A DNA stretch of 64,000 nt from contig NZ_JAAGLV010000006.1 of assembly GCF_010548305.1 (NCBI RefSeq), forward strand, positions 248,001 to 312,000, in the 5' to 3' direction. Below are positions 61,447 through 64,000 of this stretch, piece by piece. Both the position numbers and the translations under genes were made by a program. The notes under the pieces were generated by a model that had not been told where the DNA came from, searched no databases, and saw nothing but the letters and a program-made list of their open reading frames with translations. How positions within the stretch are numbered: position 1 is the first letter of the stretch; each line of letters starts with the position of its first letter. The DNA is from Streptomyces sp. SID13031. Its GTDB lineage: Bacteria > Actinomycetota > Actinomycetes > Propionibacteriales > Kribbellaceae.

Positions 61447-62712
61447 ATGACCTCTGAGATGACTCCCGACCAGCAGCCCGTCGCGCCGAAGCTCGGCTTC
61501 CTGCGCAGCGCCACCGTGGTAGCGGTCGGCATGGCCATCATGAACGTAGCGGCCTACGGTTTCACCTTGTTTGCGGTGCACCGGCTCGTCCCGGAGCAGT
61601 TCAGCGCCGTCATCGCCCTTCTCGGCCTGCTCCTGATCGGCAATGTGGTCCCCCTCGGCCTGCAGGCGTCGGGCGCCCGCCGGATCGCCACCCACGTCGG
61701 CCCCGGCCGGGAGGCGCTTGCCGACGCCCTGCTCAAGGCGGGCCGTCGCTCAGCGCTCGGACTGACCGCTGTCAGCCTGATCGCCGCGCCGCTGCTCGTC
61801 TGGCTGCTGCACATCGATTCAGTGCTCGCGGTACTGCTCCTGGCGCCCACACTCGGCGGTCTGACCCTCATGGGGTCGCAGCTCGGCGTACTGCAGGGCA
61901 GCGAGCGCTGGACCGAGCTGGCCGGCATGTACGTCGCAGTTGGCGTCGGGCGTTTCGCCTTCGGAGCCGGTGGCCTGCTGGTCCACCCGAGCCTCACCGC
62001 CGCCATGATCGGCATTGCGATCGGGGCGGCGGTACCGCCACTGGTCGGCAGCATGCTGCTCCGCGGCTCCACCGGCGGCACACCAGAGCAAGTCAAGGAA
62101 GTACTGCGGGAGACGGTGCACGGCACTCACGCCCTGCTCGCCTTCTTCGCCATCGCCAACGCCGACGCGCTGCTCGCCCGGGCCATGATGGATGGCGAGC
62201 ACAGCGGGTACTACGCGGCCGGCGTGATCGTGGCCAAGGCCTGTTTGTTCCTGCCCCAGTTCGTGATCGTGATCGTGTTCCCGTCCCTGGCCAACTCCCC
62301 CGGCGACACGCTCCGCCTCCGCCGCTCGATCCAGGCGGTAGCCGCGCTCGGCGTCTGCTGTGTGCTCGGCGCACTGTTGCTGCCGGACCTCGTGGTGACC
62401 GTTGCCGGCGGCAAGGAGAAGTACCCCTTCCTCGGCGACTTCGCCTGGATCTTCGCTCTCGCCGGTTCCGCGTACGCCGTTCTGCAGCTGGTCGTGTACG
62501 CCGCGATCGCGCAGCAGGAGAAGCGTGCCGCCCTGGTGATCTGGGTCGGGTTGGCCGTGCTGGCGGTCGCCGCGCTGATCGTCCTGGGCGCCGATCTCGC
62601 CACCGGTTTCGCCGCCATCAAGGTGCTGGCCGGGATGACGGCGGCCTGTGCCCTCGCCTTGTCGGCCGTCCTGGCGACAGGGCTTCACCGCCAGACGGCC
62701 GACGCCGGCTAG
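61447..62712 (+). CDS. Wzx/MATE-like polysaccharide flippase
   Basis: The 421 residues form about 12 hydrophobic helices, starting LRSATVVAVGMAIMNVAAYGFTLFAVHRLVPEQFSAVIALL. This start and the central FFAIANADALLARAMMDGEHSGYYAAG are typical of Wzx-type lipid-linked oligosaccharide flippases of the MOP superfamily. It would move a lipid-linked glycan unit across the membrane, fitting the surrounding glycosyltransferase and acyltransferase genes. It diverges from the GT-C-like gene with 89 bases between. Confidence 0.87.
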   Translation: MTSEMTPDQQPVAPKLGFLRSATVVAVGMAIMNVAAYGFTLFAVHRLVPEQFSAVIALLGLLLIGNVVPLGLQASGARRIATHVGPGREALADALLKAGRRSALGLTAVSLIAAPLLVWLLHIDSVLAVLLLAPTLGGLTLMGSQLGVLQGSERWTELAGMYVAVGVGRFAFGAGGLLVHPSLTAAMIGIAIGAAVPPLVGSMLLRGSTGGTPEQVKEVLRETVHGTHALLAFFAIANADALLARAMMDGEHSGYYAAGVIVAKACLFLPQFVIVIVFPSLANSPGDTLRLRRSIQAVAALGVCCVLGALLLPDLVVTVAGGKEKYPFLGDFAWIFALAGSAYAVLQLVVYAAIAQQEKRAALVIWVGLAVLAVAALIVLGADLATGFAAIKVLAGMTAACALALSAVLATGLHRQTADAG

Positions 62713-62760
62713 TACTCACTTCTTGCGTCGGGCAACCCCGCCCTGTCTAGGCTCGGCGGC

Positions 62761-63246
62761 ATGACGACACCGAAGTTCATCCTCGACCTGCGCGAGAAGA
62801 TCGGCCACGACCTGCTCTGGCTGACGGGGATCAGCGGGATCGTGCTGGACGACGCCGAGCGCATCCTGCTGGTCCGGCGGGCCGACACCGGCCTCTGGTC
62901 GTTGCCTGCCGGGATCCTGGAGCCTGGCGAGCACCCCGCGGTGGCGATGCTGCGGGAGATCCACGAGGAGACCGGTGTCGAGGCCGAGATCGAGCGCCTG
63001 GTCAGCATCGACGTCCTGCCACCCGGCTCCTACCCGAATGGCGACCAGGTCCAGTTCCTCGACCTGACCTTCCGCTGCAGTCCACTCCGCGGCGAGGCCC
63101 GGGTGAACGACGACGAGTCCCTCGAGGTCGCCTGGTTCGACCTCACCGGCCTACCGCCGCTGCCCGACCGCCAACTCGCCTCGATCGCCAACGCCCGCAG
63201 CGCAGACCCCCTCCCCCTCTACACCGGCCGCCCACTGGCGAACTGA
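62761..63246 (+). CDS. Nudix hydrolase
   Basis: The 161-residue protein has a complete Nudix box, GILEPGEHPAVAMLREIHEETGV, with all the catalytic Glu residues, in the middle of a typical fold (ISGIVLDDAERILLVRRADTGLWSLPAG). An N-terminal stretch FILDLREKIGHDLLWLTG is common in an actinobacterial subgroup that may act on ADP-ribose-like or NTP substrates. The substrate cannot be stated. ATG start. Confidence 0.94.
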   Translation: MTTPKFILDLREKIGHDLLWLTGISGIVLDDAERILLVRRADTGLWSLPAGILEPGEHPAVAMLREIHEETGVEAEIERLVSIDVLPPGSYPNGDQVQFLDLTFRCSPLRGEARVNDDESLEVAWFDLTGLPPLPDRQLASIANARSADPLPLYTGRPLAN

Positions 63247-63285
63247 CGCGGCAGCTGCAGCCGGGACCAATCGCTCTCGGGTTTG

Positions 63286-64000
63286 CTAGCGCCGCAGCTC
63301 CAGTTGCAGATCGCGGGACCAGCGCTCGCGAGCCGAGGGCTCCTTCGCCAGCTGGGCTGCGAGTTTCTGGCGGCTCGGTACGGAGCGCCCCTGCTCGACC
63401 AGCCAAACGGCCTGGCGCAGTGCGGCTCGGGCGGCGTCATCGCGCTTGGGCGTGGCAACGGTCGGGTCGCGCCAGCGGGTCCGCCGGAAAGAGTCGGCCG
63501 TCTTCGGCTGGTGGTCGCCGAAGTACTCCCAGATCCGCAGGTCCAACGACACGTTCCGGATCGCGGCCGGCGGCAGCTCGGCCGTCCAGGTCGCCTGCTG
63601 CTGCCAGCGCCATGTGTTCGGGCTCGTCTTCTCCCGCGAGGTGATCCCGACGAAGCGCAACTGCCGCCGGATCACGTCCCACTGCGCCGACTCCTCGTCG
63701 ATCCAGTCCCGCAGGATCGCGTACAGATTGCCGAAGGTGGAGCCGCGGAACACCAGGTCGACGAACACCGTCGGCCGGCCACGCATCAGGTCCGCCGGTG
63801 CGAGCCCGTCCGCCGCCAGGTTCGTCCGCAGCTGCCGGAGCTCCTCGCTGGTGAACCCGCGGCCGTCCATCCCGAACAGCGAGAGCGGCACCTGATGCAG
63901 CCGGTCCTTCCAGCTCGTCGCGGCGAGTGCGCCGCTGAGCAGGTCGAACCAGCTGTCCACCGAGCGCCCGACGAAGTACAGGTCGCCGCCCCCGCTGTGC
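63286..64000 (-). CDS. Unrecognised protein, 5' end beyond the window
   Basis: The frame stays open to the window edge with plausible protein (GGGDLYFVGRS leading into DSWFDLLSGAL), so the true start is outside; a GTG at 63960 is internal rather than the start. The visible 237 residues are rich in Arg, Trp and Asp. A segment TVFVDLVFRGSTFGNLYAIL faintly resembles a phosphoribosyltransferase PRPP loop, but I would not assign that. No signal peptide or membrane helix is visible in this part. Confidence 0.65.
   Translation of the reverse strand, partial: HSGGGDLYFVGRSVDSWFDLLSGALAATSWKDRLHQVPLSLFGMDGRGFTSEELRQLRTNLAADGLAPADLMRGRPTVFVDLVFRGSTFGNLYAILRDWIDEESAQWDVIRRQLRFVGITSREKTSPNTWRWQQQATWTAELPPAAIRNVSLDLRIWEYFGDHQPKTADSFRRTRWRDPTVATPKRDDAARAALRQAVWLVEQGRSVPSRQKLAAQLAKEPSARERWSRDLQLELRR

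Overview
The window is very GC-rich, uses many GTG starts, and packs genes with 4-base ATGA/GTGA overlaps. It carries actinobacterial marker neighbourhoods: uvrB, coaE and rpsA on one strand, an AftD-type arabinofuranosyltransferase with a DUF2613 peptide beside it, and a CobN plus ChlI/ChlD cobaltochelatase. This is an Actinomycetota chromosome. A Kribbella-like member of the Propionibacteriales is my best guess, but that is inference without a database search.

1-11.8 kb (minus strand) holds late aerobic cobalamin synthesis in two units, each behind its own cobalamin riboswitch. One is cobN-surE. The other is chlID-cobO-cobB-(cobE::bluB)-LURP-one. A nested ~100-bp palindrome lies between them. 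A broken aminoglycoside-phosphotransferase fragment sits upstream of the first unit. 11.8-18.1 kb has a divergent aldo/keto reductase and AraC regulator, then a VanY-like carboxypeptidase facing a decayed two-component system (frameshifted regulator, kinase without its ATPase domain), then a CbxX/EccA-type AAA protein. 18.2-23.6 kb has an ECF sigma factor with a membrane partner, a DHFR-family protein, a methyltransferase and the operon cobD-histidine phosphatase-DUF3500. 23.6-26.4 kb is a three-gene muropeptide-recycling operon: serine hydrolase, L-Ala-D/L-Glu epimerase, NlpC/P60.

26.4-37.1 kb has terC, a YjbR protein, a deleted MFS remnant, a nitrilase, uvrB, then a four-gene operon of a PrsW-like protein (catalytic motifs degenerate) with three architecturally related single-pass membrane proteins, then coaE. 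37.2-43.3 kb is a plus-strand island between coaE and rpsA. It encodes a LanM class II lanthipeptide synthetase, a 68-residue candidate precursor with one Cys 14 bases after it, and a LAL-family LuxR regulator. No transporter or leader protease is present. This is the most interesting system in the window.

43.4-50.3 kb has rpsA, a phosphotransferase, a secreted SGNH hydrolase, a TetR gene with a clear operator and a SRPBCC partner, a methyltransferase and a DUF3068 protein. 50.4-64 kb is an envelope-polysaccharide region: a polytopic membrane protein, an OafA-type acyltransferase, AftD, a methyltransferase, a GT4 glycosyltransferase, a DUF2613 peptide, a GT-C-like membrane protein and a flippase, followed by a Nudix hydrolase and an unrecognised gene cut by the window end.

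No tRNA, rRNA, CRISPR array, transposase or integrase was recognised. Stretches over 300 bases without an intact gene are 6353-6730 (riboswitch plus palindrome) and 11251-11773 (riboswitch plus gene fragment). Smaller gaps at 29982-30230 and 44905-45153 show nothing I can name beyond presumed promoters.
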